Both the position numbers and the translations under genes were made by a program. Positions 1 through 8,595 of a DNA stretch of 64,000 nt are shown one piece after another. The stretch spans positions 124,001 through 188,000 of the forward strand of contig JBBJMP010000009.1 of NCBI GenBank assembly GCA_037718865.1, written 5' to 3'. The DNA is from JADCRZ01 sp037718865 (lineage in GTDB: Bacteria; Bacteroidota; Bacteroidia; Chitinophagales; Chitinophagaceae). The notes below the pieces were generated by a model that was not told the DNA's origin, searched no databases, and saw nothing but the letters and a program-made list of their open reading frames with translations. Position 1 is the first letter of the stretch; each line of letters opens with the position of its first letter.

Positions 1-927
1 CCACATCATCATAAAATATTTGCGGCTGAACCCAAGAGTCACCGGGATATGCCTTTGCGGTTAGCAGAATACGGAACCTGTTACCGCTACGAACAGAGTG
101 GTGAGTTATTCGGTTTGATGCGCGTACGTTGCCTGCACATGAACGATGCTCATATTTATTGTACCAAAGAACAGTTCTATGAAGAGTTCAAGGCAGTAAA
201 TGAAATGTACCTGCTTTACTTCAAGATCTTTGGCATAGACAAATATGTGATGCGCCTCTCCTTACATGACCCGGCTAAACTTGGTAAGAAATACGTCGAC
301 GAACCGGAGCTATGGAAAGAAACAGAAGCGTTGGTGAGAGATGTGCTGATAAGAACAAACACGCCCTTTGTGGAAGTACAGGATGAAGCTGCTTTTTACG
401 GTCCCAAAATAGATGTTCAGATATGGAGCACTATCGGTCGTGAGTTCACCCTGGCTACCAACCAGGTAGATTTTGCGCAGGGTCGCAGCTTCAAGCTTGA
501 ATTTACGAACCAGCACAATCAGCCGGAAGTTCCCCTGATCATTCACAGGGCGCCCCTGGGCACCCATGAAAGGTTCATTGGCTTTTTGCTTGAGCATTAC
601 GCCGGTAAATTTCCTTTGTGGCTGTCTCCGCAACAGGTTAAGATCCTGCCCATCAGTGACAAGATTATGGATTATGCACAAACTATTTTACAATCTCTGA
701 AAATTGCAGATATTCGTGTAGAGATTGATGACCGTAACGAGAAGATAGGAAAAAAGATCAGGGACACTGAGCTGGCAAGGGTACCTTATATGCTTATCCT
801 GGGCGAAAAGGAGATGAATGAAAACCAGGTTTCTGTCCGCCGGCAGGGTAAAGGAGATATGGGGATGAAAGAAATTGATGCATTCATTACAGATACAAGG
901 CAGGAGATCGTTAGCCGGCAGTCGTGA
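1..927 (+). CDS. thrS: Threonyl-tRNA synthetase, C-terminal part (5' end outside window)
   Basis: Charges tRNA-Thr with threonine in the cytoplasm. The frame is open from base 1, so only the last ~308 residues are present; the Met at 49 is internal. Class II synthetase motif 2 is visible (RYEQSGELFGLMRVR, then the zinc/active-site HMNDAHIYC region), as is motif 3 (HRAPLGTHERFIGFLLEHY). The anticodon-binding domain follows, beginning near PQQVKILPIS. It lies 37 bp upstream of infC, and the thrS-infC-rpmI-rplT order is common in bacteria. Family assignment is secure; only the N-terminal TGS and editing domains are outside the window. Confidence 0.97.
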   Translation, partial: PHHHKIFAAEPKSHRDMPLRLAEYGTCYRYEQSGELFGLMRVRCLHMNDAHIYCTKEQFYEEFKAVNEMYLLYFKIFGIDKYVMRLSLHDPAKLGKKYVDEPELWKETEALVRDVLIRTNTPFVEVQDEAAFYGPKIDVQIWSTIGREFTLATNQVDFAQGRSFKLEFTNQHNQPEVPLIIHRAPLGTHERFIGFLLEHYAGKFPLWLSPQQVKILPISDKIMDYAQTILQSLKIADIRVEIDDRNEKIGKKIRDTELARVPYMLILGEKEMNENQVSVRRQGKGDMGMKEIDAFITDTRQEIVSRQS

Positions 928-964
928 TCATACACGTATAATATTTTTCACTTAAAAAATGTAA

Positions 965-1546
965 ATGGCATTTCCACCGAGACCCCCCAGGGGAAGTTTT
1001 AATCCAAGATTCAGAAAAGAACAACAACAAGAACACCGTACCAACCAGATGATCCGCGTACCCCAGGTGCGCTTAGTAGGAGATAACGTTGAGGTAGGCG
1101 TTTATTCCATCCAGGATGCATTGCGTATGGCTCATGACCAGGCCCTTGACCTGGTGGAAATTTCTCCGACAGCTGATCCTCCCGTATGTAAGATCATCGA
1201 CTACAATAAGTTCCTCTACGAAAAGAAGAAGAAAGAAAAGGAAATGAAGGCAAAGGCCAAAGTGTCGGAGGTTAAAGAAATTCGTTTTACCCCGGGCACC
1301 GATGATCATGATTTTGATTTCAAAAGTAAACATGCTGAAAAGTTTTTAAAGGATGGAAATAAAGTAAAAGCCTATGTGCAGTTCAAAGGCCGGGCGATAC
1401 AGTTTAAGGAAAGAGGTGAATTATTACTGCTGAAATTTGCTGACCGCCTGAAGGAAGTGGGCGTTTTAGAAAGCATGCCAAAAATGGAAGGAAAACGTAT
1501 GCTGGTCATTTTTGCACCTAAGCCCCAGAAAAAGGCGAACAAATAA
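965..1546 (+). CDS. infC: Translation initiation factor IF-3
   Basis: IF-3 binds the 30S subunit, monitors start-codon pairing and prevents premature 50S joining. The 193-residue product has the IF3 N domain (RLVGDNVEVGVYSIQDALRMA), a lysine-rich linker helix (EKKKKEKEMKAKAK) and the C domain (VKEIRFTPGTDDHDFDFKSKHAEKFL). It starts at ATG, whereas many bacteria use a rare AUU start for infC autoregulation; that control is not evident here. A proline/arginine-rich N-terminal extension (MAFPPRPPRGSF) precedes the core. It is probably co-transcribed with thrS. The rpmI partner is separated from it by a protease gene. Confidence 0.97.
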   Translation: MAFPPRPPRGSFNPRFRKEQQQEHRTNQMIRVPQVRLVGDNVEVGVYSIQDALRMAHDQALDLVEISPTADPPVCKIIDYNKFLYEKKKKEKEMKAKAKVSEVKEIRFTPGTDDHDFDFKSKHAEKFLKDGNKVKAYVQFKGRAIQFKERGELLLLKFADRLKEVGVLESMPKMEGKRMLVIFAPKPQKKANK

Positions 1547-1658
1547 TCACCCTGATTTTACAACTTTGCATTATTCAATCCGTTTCCCGTTGATTATGTT
1601 ACCTTCGAAACTGAATGATTAGACATCTTTTTCAATTTACTGTTTAAAATTAATTCGC

Positions 1659-3089
1659 ATGCCAAACAGCTTTGGTTATTTCCGCTTCAAGCCGGTGATC
1701 TGGGTCACTTTTTTAGCCGCAGGCATTTTTACAGGTTGTAAAAAAGATCTGGATCAGCAAAGCGCCTTACAAGGCGGACTGGTACCGGATCTATCCCAGG
1801 GAAGCTTGTCTGCCAATAAGGAAAAAGTTGATAAATATAATCCTAACGAAATACTTGTCAAGTTTAAAACAGGTACTTCCCAGGATAAAAAGGATAAATC
1901 ATTTGCAAAGATCAGCGGAAAAGTATCTGAGAAAATTCTTACCAAGCAAATGGAGCGTGCCGGGGAGAAAGATGGTGTTTACCTGCTTCATACTTCTTTA
2001 GATGTATTGGATGCGCTTAACCTGTTAAAGAATCAGCCTGATATTGAATATGCTGAGCCCAATTACATATACGAGCACCAGGCAGTAGCGACCGATCCCT
2101 ATTTTACCAACGGCTCATTGTGGGGGATGTACGGTGACGCTACCCGTCCGAATAATCAATTCGGCAGCCAGGCAGAGGAAGCGTGGGCAGCAGGGAATAC
2201 CGGTTCAACGGCGGTTTATGTCGGTATAATAGATGAAGGCATTCAATTTACCCATCCGGATTTGGATGGACAGGTGTGGACAAATAGTTTCGACCCAGTC
2301 GATGGCTTGGATAATGATGGCAATGGGTATATGGATGATACCCACGGATGGGATTTTGATGGAAATAATAATTCAACTTATGATGGAGGAACCAGGGGCA
2401 GCCTTGACGATCATGGAACGCATGTGGCCGGAACCATCGGTGCTAAGAGCAATAATGGTACAGGGGTGGTTGGGGTAAACTGGAACGTCACGATGATTTC
2501 GGGTAAATTCCTGGGCAAAAGGGGCGGCACTACCGCCAACGCTGTCAAGGCGGTGGACTACTTTACTGATTTAAAAAGCAGGCATGGTTTAAACATCGTA
2601 GCCACCAATAATTCGTGGGGGGGTGGAGGGTTTTCCCAAGCCTTGTACGATGCCATTGAGAGGGCTAATGACCAGGGTATATTGTTTATTGCGGCAGCCG
2701 GCAATGGAGGATCTGACGGAGTGGGTGATAATAATGATACCAAAGCCAGCTACCCGTCGAATTATGACCTCGCTAATGTAATAGCCGTAGCTGCTATTTC
2801 AAATTCCGGTGCCCTGGCTACTTTTTCCAACTTTGGATCTACTACGGTTGACATCGGCGCACCGGGAGTTGGTATATGGTCAACTACAGCTTTTAATGGC
2901 TATTCTTCCTATAGTGGCACTTCGATGGCAACCCCTCATGTAACGGGAGGCGCGGCTTTATACGCTGCCAGCCATGGCGGAGCATCAGCCGCAACAATTA
3001 AAAGCGCTATTTTGGACAGTGCAGTACCTACTGCTTCGTTAACCGGAAAAACAGTTACGGGCGGCAGGTTGAATGTGAGTGGTTTTTAG
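1659..3089 (+). CDS. Secreted S8 (subtilisin-family) serine protease, predicted lipoprotein
   Basis: Predicted exported subtilase of 476 residues. The N-terminus has a hydrophobic segment ending in a lipobox-like sequence (AAGIFTGC), suggesting lipid anchoring. Residues ~60-145 resemble a fervidolysin-type propeptide (NEILVKF through DIEYAEPNYIYE). The catalytic triad is intact: Asp in GIIDEG near residue 192, His in DDHGTHVAG near 252, Ser in SGTSMATPH near 422. The oxyanion Asn is likely in AAAGNGG. No C-terminal sorting domain follows; the protein ends just after the catalytic domain. It lies between infC and rpmI with about 110 bp upstream and 250 bp downstream, so it interrupts the usual cluster. 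Its substrate is not known. Confidence 0.93.
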   Translation: MPNSFGYFRFKPVIWVTFLAAGIFTGCKKDLDQQSALQGGLVPDLSQGSLSANKEKVDKYNPNEILVKFKTGTSQDKKDKSFAKISGKVSEKILTKQMERAGEKDGVYLLHTSLDVLDALNLLKNQPDIEYAEPNYIYEHQAVATDPYFTNGSLWGMYGDATRPNNQFGSQAEEAWAAGNTGSTAVYVGIIDEGIQFTHPDLDGQVWTNSFDPVDGLDNDGNGYMDDTHGWDFDGNNNSTYDGGTRGSLDDHGTHVAGTIGAKSNNGTGVVGVNWNVTMISGKFLGKRGGTTANAVKAVDYFTDLKSRHGLNIVATNNSWGGGGFSQALYDAIERANDQGILFIAAAGNGGSDGVGDNNDTKASYPSNYDLANVIAVAAISNSGALATFSNFGSTTVDIGAPGVGIWSTTAFNGYSSYSGTSMATPHVTGGAALYAASHGGASAATIKSAILDSAVPTASLTGKTVTGGRLNVSGF

Positions 3090-3191
3090 CCTGAGTTATT
3101 TATTAGATTAAGGGTTTTTTCCATTTAAAAAATTTCATTACTTATTTCGGATTTTTGGTTAAACACAATGTTAACCGGAGATCCGATTTTT

Positions 3192-3225
3192 TTTGAGAAT
3201 GGTTTGTATACTTTGTTTACCTTTG
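3192..3225 (+). promoter_or_regulatory. Candidate Bacteroidota promoter upstream of rpmI-rplT
   Basis: A TTTG (3192-3195) is followed after about 22 bp by TACCTTTG (3218-3225), matching the TAnnTTTG -7 element of Bacteroidota sigma-ABfr promoters. This leaves a leader of more than 100 nt before the rpmI start at 3339, which could carry L20-type autoregulation, although I could not fold it into a known leader. The position explains how rpmI-rplT could be expressed independently of the upstream protease gene. Confidence 0.45.
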
Positions 3226-3338
3226 CGCTCCATTTTGAGAATGGCTGTATTCATAGCAGCCATCATTGCCCACAAGGCTCCATAAGTGTACCGCCGGTGC
3301 GGTGCCGCCAGCAGGGTATAATTATAAAAGGTAACTAC

Positions 3339-3536
3339 ATGCCAAAGGTTAGAACGAATTCGAGTGCCAAGAAAAGGTTTAAGGTCACCGGCACAGGAGA
3401 GATTACATTTCAAAAAGCGTTTAAACGTCACATTTTAACAAAAAAATCAACCAAGCGGAAGCGCAATATGAGAAAAGATGGCGTTGTCCATTCCGCTAAC
3501 AGGGATTATGTGTTGCGTTTGTTGCGTTTAAGGTAA
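3339..3536 (+). CDS. rpmI: 50S ribosomal protein L35
   Basis: Small basic 65-residue protein of the large ribosomal subunit. The start [18 protein letters not shown] is the conserved L35 N-terminus, so the in-frame upstream ATG at 3168 is rejected. The family signature [16 protein letters not shown] is present. The length is exactly typical. rplT follows 38 bp downstream, the conserved pairing. Expression probably comes from the promoter proposed at 3192-3225. Confidence 0.97.
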   Translation: MPKVRTNSSAKKRFKVTGTGEITFQKAFKRHILTKKSTKRKRNMRKDGVVHSANRDYVLRLLRLR

Positions 3537-3574
3537 AAGTTAATCCTCTTAATCATCTTAAAAATTATTCAGAT

Positions 3575-3919
3575 ATGCCACGTTCAGTAAATGCTGTTGC
3601 ATCAAGGGCACGACGGAAAAAGATCTTAAAACAAGCTAAGGGTTTTTACGGCAAACGTAAAAATGTTTATACTGTTGCGAAAAACATTGTTGAAAAAGGG
3701 CTTACTTACAGTTATGTAGGCCGGAAGTTGAAAAAAAGGGAATACCGCAGGTTATGGATCGCCCGTATAAACGCGGCTGTAAGAGCGGAAGGTTTAACGT
3801 ATTCGGAATTTATACACCGGTTAAATCAAAAAGAAATTGGCCTCGACAGAAAGGTATTGGCAGATTTGGCCATGAATGAACCGGAAACATTTAAAAATCT
3901 GGTAGCCTCCGTAAAGTAA
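3575..3919 (+). CDS. rplT: 50S ribosomal protein L20
   Basis: L20 binds 23S rRNA early in 50S assembly and in many bacteria represses its own operon. The 114-residue product begins [24 protein letters not shown], the typical strongly basic L20 N-terminal extension. It continues with the conserved [20 protein letters not shown] motif and a globular C domain. It follows rpmI directly and precedes a strong Rho-independent terminator, so the transcript ends here. Confidence 0.98.
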   Translation: MPRSVNAVASRARRKKILKQAKGFYGKRKNVYTVAKNIVEKGLTYSYVGRKLKKREYRRLWIARINAAVRAEGLTYSEFIHRLNQKEIGLDRKVLADLAMNEPETFKNLVASVK

Positions 3920-3945
3920 ACTGCAGGATGTCGAAGATAACCAAG

Positions 3946-3976
3946 CCGGGTGTAACAGTAAGCACCCGGTTTTTTA
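3946..3976 (+). terminator. Rho-independent terminator after rplT
   Basis: A perfect 7-bp GC-rich stem (CCGGGTG / CACCCGG) with a 10-nt loop is followed directly by six T residues. It sits 27 bp after the rplT stop codon and closes the rpmI-rplT transcription unit. Confidence 0.9.
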
Positions 3977-4043
3977 GTTTATTGATTCAAACTGTTAGAT
4001 TTGTGTTTTTTTAAAATCATTATTTACAACCCATTGCATGTAA

Positions 4044-5447
4044 ATGAACAATTCCTATCTTGACCTTGTGAATCAAACCTTTAATTTTCCGCAGGAAGGT
4101 TTTGATCTCGACGACGATAGCTACCTTCAATATAACGGCCTTGACATAAAAGGATTAATTGAGAAATACGGCACCCCGTTAAAACTGACCTATTTACCCA
4201 AGATAGGCATGCAGATAAATAAGGCTAAGCAAATGTTTGCCCACGCTTTTAAGAAATACAAATACGAGGGAAAATATCATTATTGCTATTGTACCAAAAG
4301 TTCGCATTTTTCCTTTGTGGTGGAAGAGGCATTGAGCCATGATATTCACCTGGAAACTTCTTATTCGTACGATATCGAGATCATTAAGAAATTATATGAA
4401 AAGAAGAAAATAACTAAGGATATTTTTATCATTTGCAACGGGTATAAACAGGTGGGTTATACACGCAGGATTGCCAACTTGTTAAATACCGGGTTCAAAA
4501 ATGTGATACCGGTGCTGGATAACCGCGAAGAATTGAAAGCTTACCGGAAATCGGTGAAAGTGCCTTTTAAATTGGGGATCAGGGTGGCCGCTGAAGAGGA
4601 ACCGACTTTTCCATTCTATACCTCCCGCCTGGGAATGCGTGCCAAGGACATTCTGGAATTTTATGTAGATGACATAGAGGGTTATGAAAATAAGTTCCAG
4701 CTAAAAATGCTTCATATATTTTTGAACAAGGGCATCAAAGATGATATTTATTACTGGAGTGAACTGAACAAAGTGATCAATCTTTACTGCCAGTTGAAAA
4801 AGATTTGTCCTGAATTGGATTCCATAAATATTGGCGGAGGTTTTCCTATCAAACACTCATTAGGTTTTGAATACGACTACCAATTCATCATCAACGAGAT
4901 CACCCGGAACATCAAAGAATCATGCAAAAGGGCGAAAGTGCCTATGCCTAATATTTATACAGAATTTGGAAGTTACACCGTCGGTGAAAGCATGGCACAT
5001 ATTTACAGTGTGATAGGTCAGAAAACCCAGAATGACCGCGAGATCTGGTACATGATCGACTCTTCCTTTATTACCACTTTACCGGATACCTGGGGAATCG
5101 GCGAGCGCTTCCTCCTGTTACCCATCAACAAGTGGGACAATGAATACCAGCGGGTAGTTTTGGGAGGAATAACCTGCGACAGCCATGATTATTATGATTC
5201 TGAAGAACACATCAATGAAGTATTTTTGCCAAAGGTTACCGGAGAAGAACCCTTATACGTAGGTTTCTTTCATACCGGTGCTTACCAGGATCAGATTAGC
5301 GGTTATGGGGGTATTAAACACTGCCTGATCCCCTCACCTAAACATATCATTGTTGAAAAAGATAGAAATGGCAAGTTGGTGGACTGGGTATATGCAAAAG
5401 AACAAACGGCCCAAAGTATGTTGAAGATCCTTGGTTATATTAAGTAA
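4044..5447 (+). CDS. PLP-dependent decarboxylase of the SpeA/ODC (fold III) family, probable biosynthetic arginine decarboxylase
   Basis: Predicted fold-type III PLP enzyme of 467 residues. The PLP lysine is probably in YCYCTKSSH near residue 84. The glycine-rich phosphate-binding loop is INIGGGFPIK. The second-subunit active-site cysteine/aspartate motif is ITCDSHDYYD, corresponding to CDSxD of ODC/ADC enzymes. This shape is commonly annotated as arginine decarboxylase in Bacteroidota, feeding polyamine synthesis, but it is much shorter than the ~630-residue enterobacterial SpeA. Ornithine, lysine, carboxynorspermidine or diaminopimelate derivatives are possible substrates. It stands alone after the rplT terminator with a clear ATG, and no neighbouring polyamine gene supports the choice. 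Confidence 0.8.
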   Translation: MNNSYLDLVNQTFNFPQEGFDLDDDSYLQYNGLDIKGLIEKYGTPLKLTYLPKIGMQINKAKQMFAHAFKKYKYEGKYHYCYCTKSSHFSFVVEEALSHDIHLETSYSYDIEIIKKLYEKKKITKDIFIICNGYKQVGYTRRIANLLNTGFKNVIPVLDNREELKAYRKSVKVPFKLGIRVAAEEEPTFPFYTSRLGMRAKDILEFYVDDIEGYENKFQLKMLHIFLNKGIKDDIYYWSELNKVINLYCQLKKICPELDSINIGGGFPIKHSLGFEYDYQFIINEITRNIKESCKRAKVPMPNIYTEFGSYTVGESMAHIYSVIGQKTQNDREIWYMIDSSFITTLPDTWGIGERFLLLPINKWDNEYQRVVLGGITCDSHDYYDSEEHINEVFLPKVTGEEPLYVGFFHTGAYQDQISGYGGIKHCLIPSPKHIIVEKDRNGKLVDWVYAKEQTAQSMLKILGYIK

Positions 5448-5550
5448 TTTAAAATCTAAGGAATTGCTGTAAGTAAGTCGCCAGACTTCGTACTACATAT
5501 GTTCTTCCTAGTCTTGGACTATAGTTTGAAACTATAAAGAACAAAGACAC

Positions 5551-5577
5551 AAAAAATCCCGGGTTGCGCCCGGGATC
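5551..5577 (-). terminator. Terminator for the minus-strand hsp20 gene
   Basis: An 8-bp perfect stem (ATCCCGGG / CCCGGGAT, 5-nt loop) has six A residues on its left side in plus orientation, which read as a T-run at the end of a minus-strand transcript. It is 35 bp beyond the hsp20 stop codon. Confidence 0.85.
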
Positions 5578-5611
5578 AACAAACAAACTGCAATAAAAGA
5601 TTTCTTACACT

Positions 5612-6046
5612 TTATTGAATCGAAATTTGCCTGGTAACTTCTTTTGCCTGCTCTTTTTTAGGGAGATAAAATTTCAACAATCCATTTTCATATTTTGCCT
5701 GTATATTATCGGTATCCACTTTTTCATCAAGGCTGAAACTTCTGGTGAAGCTATTGAAGCTAAACTCTTTCCGTATGTTTTTTGAATCTTCCTTACTAAC
5801 TTCTTCCTTTTTTTCGTAGCTGATGGTAAGTAATCCTTTTTCAATACTTATTTTAAAATCTTCTTTATTTCTACCCGGCACTAAAAGCTCTACCTGGTAA
5901 GCTTCTAGCGTTTCACTAATGTTTGCAGGTGCTACCGCACTTTTAACGCTTTTTCCAAAAGCAGCGGGGTAATCGTTGAATAGCTCGTCGAACAGATAAT
6001 TGAAGGGTTTCGCGACCGGCCTGTTGTTTACGCTGTAGACTGTCAT
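5612..6046 (-). CDS. Hsp20 / alpha-crystallin small heat-shock protein
   Basis: ATP-independent holdase chaperone that binds unfolding proteins in the cytoplasm. The 144-residue product has the alpha-crystallin domain from about residue 42 (ANISETLEAYQVELLVPGRNKEDFKISIEKGLLTISYEKK). It also has the family motif around YENGLLKFYLPK, matching the AxxxNGVL region, and a C-terminal IxI-like tail (ISIQ). It is transcribed divergently from the bacilliredoxin gene, and the shared 257-bp spacer probably contains promoters for both. The ATG start is well placed. Confidence 0.95.
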   Translation of the reverse strand: MTVYSVNNRPVAKPFNYLFDELFNDYPAAFGKSVKSAVAPANISETLEAYQVELLVPGRNKEDFKISIEKGLLTISYEKKEEVSKEDSKNIRKEFSFNSFTRSFSLDEKVDTDNIQAKYENGLLKFYLPKKEQAKEVTRQISIQ

Positions 6047-6265
6047 TTTTATAGTTTTAAATGTTTAATTAATTATTGTCGGGATACCTTTTCAAACGAT
6101 GTACCAATCCCGTTTACCTCCTTATAGCTGAAACATCTGCAGTCTTTAATTGATTAACCCTGACATAATTGCTGATCTTTATAATTTGTATGACATAATG
6201 CCGTACTTAATCTTTAACACCCTTATTAAATCCTTATCAATCATCTCTCCCGTGCTTTTATTTTG

Positions 6266-6273
6266 TACATTTG
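6266..6273 (+). promoter_or_regulatory. Candidate TAnnTTTG promoter element of the bacilliredoxin gene
   Basis: TACATTTG matches the Bacteroidota -7 consensus and lies 30 bp before the ATG at 6304. A convincing -33 TTG is not obvious, so only the -7 box is claimed. Confidence 0.4.
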
Positions 6274-6303
6274 CAGAAATTTAAAAATTAAAATAGTAGA
6301 TAT

Positions 6304-6717
6304 ATGTATCCGGAAGAAATTGTAACGCCGATGAAGGAGGAACTGACCGAATTTGGTTTTCAGGAAATGCAAACCCCTGAAGAAGTGGAAGATCAACTCG
6401 CTAAGCCGGGAACTACATTGGTAGTGGTTAATTCAGTTTGCGGATGTTCGGCCGGTACGGCTCGTCCAGGCGTGTTGATGGCTGTTCACTATGCTAATAA
6501 AAAGCCTGATAACCTTGCTACCAGCTTTGCTGGTTTTGACATTGAAGCAGTGAATAAATTACGCCAGCTTTTATTGCCTTATCCCCCATCTTCTCCGTCT
6601 GTAGCATTATTTAAAGATGGGCAATTGGTTCATTTCATTGAACGTCACCAAATAGAAGGCCGTTCTGCTCAAATGATCGCTCAAAACCTGATAGGTGCGT
6701 TTGACCAGTATTGCTAA
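6304..6717 (+). CDS. BrxA/BrxB (YphP/YqiW) family bacilliredoxin
   Basis: Thioredoxin-fold protein of 137 residues. Family members remove low-molecular-weight thiol from, or isomerise, protein disulfides. The diagnostic active site is visible as SVCGCSAGTARPG near residue 46 (CGC motif), with the conserved HYANKKPDNLATSFAGFD segment and a C-terminal cysteine (DQYC). Length and N-terminus fit the family. It is monocistronic, with a terminator 50 bp downstream. Bacteroidota generally lack bacillithiol, so the physiological thiol is uncertain. Confidence 0.93.
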   Translation: MYPEEIVTPMKEELTEFGFQEMQTPEEVEDQLAKPGTTLVVVNSVCGCSAGTARPGVLMAVHYANKKPDNLATSFAGFDIEAVNKLRQLLLPYPPSSPSVALFKDGQLVHFIERHQIEGRSAQMIAQNLIGAFDQYC

Positions 6718-6765
6718 AATAATTTAATGGCCGTGTACTACGGTTATCTTTTCTCGAAAGGCGAT

Positions 6766-6795
6766 AGCCTCTTCCGGTCTGGGAGAGGCTTTTTC
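6766..6795 (+). terminator. Rho-independent terminator after the bacilliredoxin gene
   Basis: AGCCTCT and AGAGGCT form a 7-bp stem with an 11-nt loop, followed by a T-run (6790-6794). It separates this gene from lgt. Confidence 0.85.
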
Positions 6796-6887
6796 TACCC
6801 AGGCTTAAATAATGAGCCCTTTTTGAATTTTCAATTAAACTTGTAATTTCATTTTACCAATGGTAATGGAAGCAGGAAATTTTTTTT

Positions 6888-8186
6888 ATGTATCCTAACT
6901 TATATTACGCCTTTAAAGACCTTTTTGGAGTAGAATGGACCGGGTTACGCTTTGTAAATTCTTTTGGCTTTTTTGTAGCTCTCGCTTTTATTTCGGCGGC
7001 ACTGGTATTAGCCAGTGAATTACGAAGAAAAAGCAAACTAGGCCTCTTGCATTATAAAGAAGCAAAGATCATTGTTGGCCAGCCTGCCACACCGCTTGAA
7101 CTCATCCTCAACTTTTTATTGGGATTTATACTTGGTTATAAATTCGGTGCGATAATTTCAAACAACTCACCGACCGTTAACCCTACGGAGATTATTTTTT
7201 CCACTGAAGGAAATTGGCTAATAGGTATTTCAGCAGGACTATTTTTTGCCGGCTTGAAATGGTGGGAAAAAAACAAGCAAAAACTTTCTACTCCTGAAGA
7301 AAGAACAATTCGGATCTGGCCGCACGACAGGGTAGGTGACCTGGTCATATTTGCGGCTGTCTTCGGCTTTTTAGGAGCCAAACTTTTTCACAACCTCGAA
7401 AATTGGGATGAATTGGTAAGTGATCCCCTGGGGTCGTTGTTATCATTTAGCGGATTGACCTTTTACGGGGGTCTGATCTGTGCAGCCCTCGCTATATGGT
7501 GGTATGCCCGTAAGCATGGCATAGGGATCTGGCACTTAAACGATGCTGCCGCCCCCAGCCTGATGTTGTCGTATGCAGTTGGCCGAATAGGCTGCCAGGT
7601 AGCCGGAGACGGAGACTGGGGCATAATTAACAGTGCCTATCTTTCAAACCCGGAGGGCAAGTCATTACCGGCTTCCGGGGCTCAGTTTCAATCCGCTTTA
7701 CAAGCCAATAATGATTTTTTTGTCCGCACATTCGGCAGCATGGATAAGGTAGAACACTTATCTTTTAAGGGCCCCACTTATTTGCCGGATTGGATGTTCG
7801 GGTATGCTTACCCGCATAATGTTATAAATGAAGGGATACCGTTGACGGACTGTACAGGTCAATACTGCGCCTATCTTCCCATACCGGTTTTTCCAACCCC
7901 TTTTTACGAGATCTTATCCTGCCTGTTACTGTTTTTCGTTCTATGGTCACTGCGTAAAAGAATAAAAATTCCAGGTTATATTTTTGCCATCTATCTTATT
8001 CTTAACGGCATTGAACGCTTTTTGATTGAGAAGATACGCGTGAATACTACTTATTCTATTTTCGGCTTTCACCCGACACAGGCCGAGATAATTTCATTTT
8101 CATTTATAGTAGCCGGCTTCGTTTTGCTTGCATACCTTCGAAAAAGGCATTCTTCGTCAGCCGTTCAAAAACTATCCTCAACTTAA
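6888..8186 (+). CDS. lgt: Prolipoprotein diacylglyceryl transferase
   Basis: Lgt transfers diacylglycerol from phosphatidylglycerol to the lipobox cysteine of prolipoproteins in the inner membrane. The 432-residue product contains the family signature GRIGCQVAGDGDWG, the FSGLTFYGGLICA segment near the catalytic His region, and conserved C-terminal PTPFYEI and NGIERFLIEKIRVN motifs. At least seven hydrophobic segments are visible. It is much longer than the ~260-290 residues usual in proteobacteria because of an extra N-terminal membrane region and a loop near residues 250-310. This enzyme would process the several predicted lipoproteins in this window. Confidence 0.93.
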   Translation: MYPNLYYAFKDLFGVEWTGLRFVNSFGFFVALAFISAALVLASELRRKSKLGLLHYKEAKIIVGQPATPLELILNFLLGFILGYKFGAIISNNSPTVNPTEIIFSTEGNWLIGISAGLFFAGLKWWEKNKQKLSTPEERTIRIWPHDRVGDLVIFAAVFGFLGAKLFHNLENWDELVSDPLGSLLSFSGLTFYGGLICAALAIWWYARKHGIGIWHLNDAAAPSLMLSYAVGRIGCQVAGDGDWGIINSAYLSNPEGKSLPASGAQFQSALQANNDFFVRTFGSMDKVEHLSFKGPTYLPDWMFGYAYPHNVINEGIPLTDCTGQYCAYLPIPVFPTPFYEILSCLLLFFVLWSLRKRIKIPGYIFAIYLILNGIERFLIEKIRVNTTYSIFGFHPTQAEIISFSFIVAGFVLLAYLRKRHSSSAVQKLSST

Positions 8187-8595
8187 ACGTTTTGTTGGCA
8201 GCTATGCCATTTCTCCATATTTATAGGCTTTCATCCCACGCCATTCCCGGCGGTTTGAAAAGTACAACATAACGCAGGCTTTAAATACTTCATTCCATTT
8301 CATTCAACAGAAACGTCAACTCATTGACATAAGGATTTGAAGAGGAACTCATCCCTTATACTTTTACAACGCATTCATGTCAGATGGATGCCGCTCGCAA
8401 GACAAACTTACCCCTTATCCGAATAATAGGCGGAAATGTAACAAGTCTTATTTGACCAGCGTCACACCATCCTTGATTATTTCAACCAATCGTCAGTGAT
8501 ATCAGCCATCTAACACAAAACATTGATCCTTGTAATGCAAAGTACCTACTTTTATACTGTAACTAACAAGCACCAGTACTAAACAAAATAACCAA
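8187..8595. other. Intergenic region without a recognisable gene
   Basis: A 409-bp spacer between lgt and the first outer-membrane barrel gene. No credible ORF or RNA gene is seen. A/T-rich sequence just before the next ATG (including tacctacttttatac at 8545-8560) could hold a promoter, but the match to TAnnTTTG is imperfect. Confidence 0.5.
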
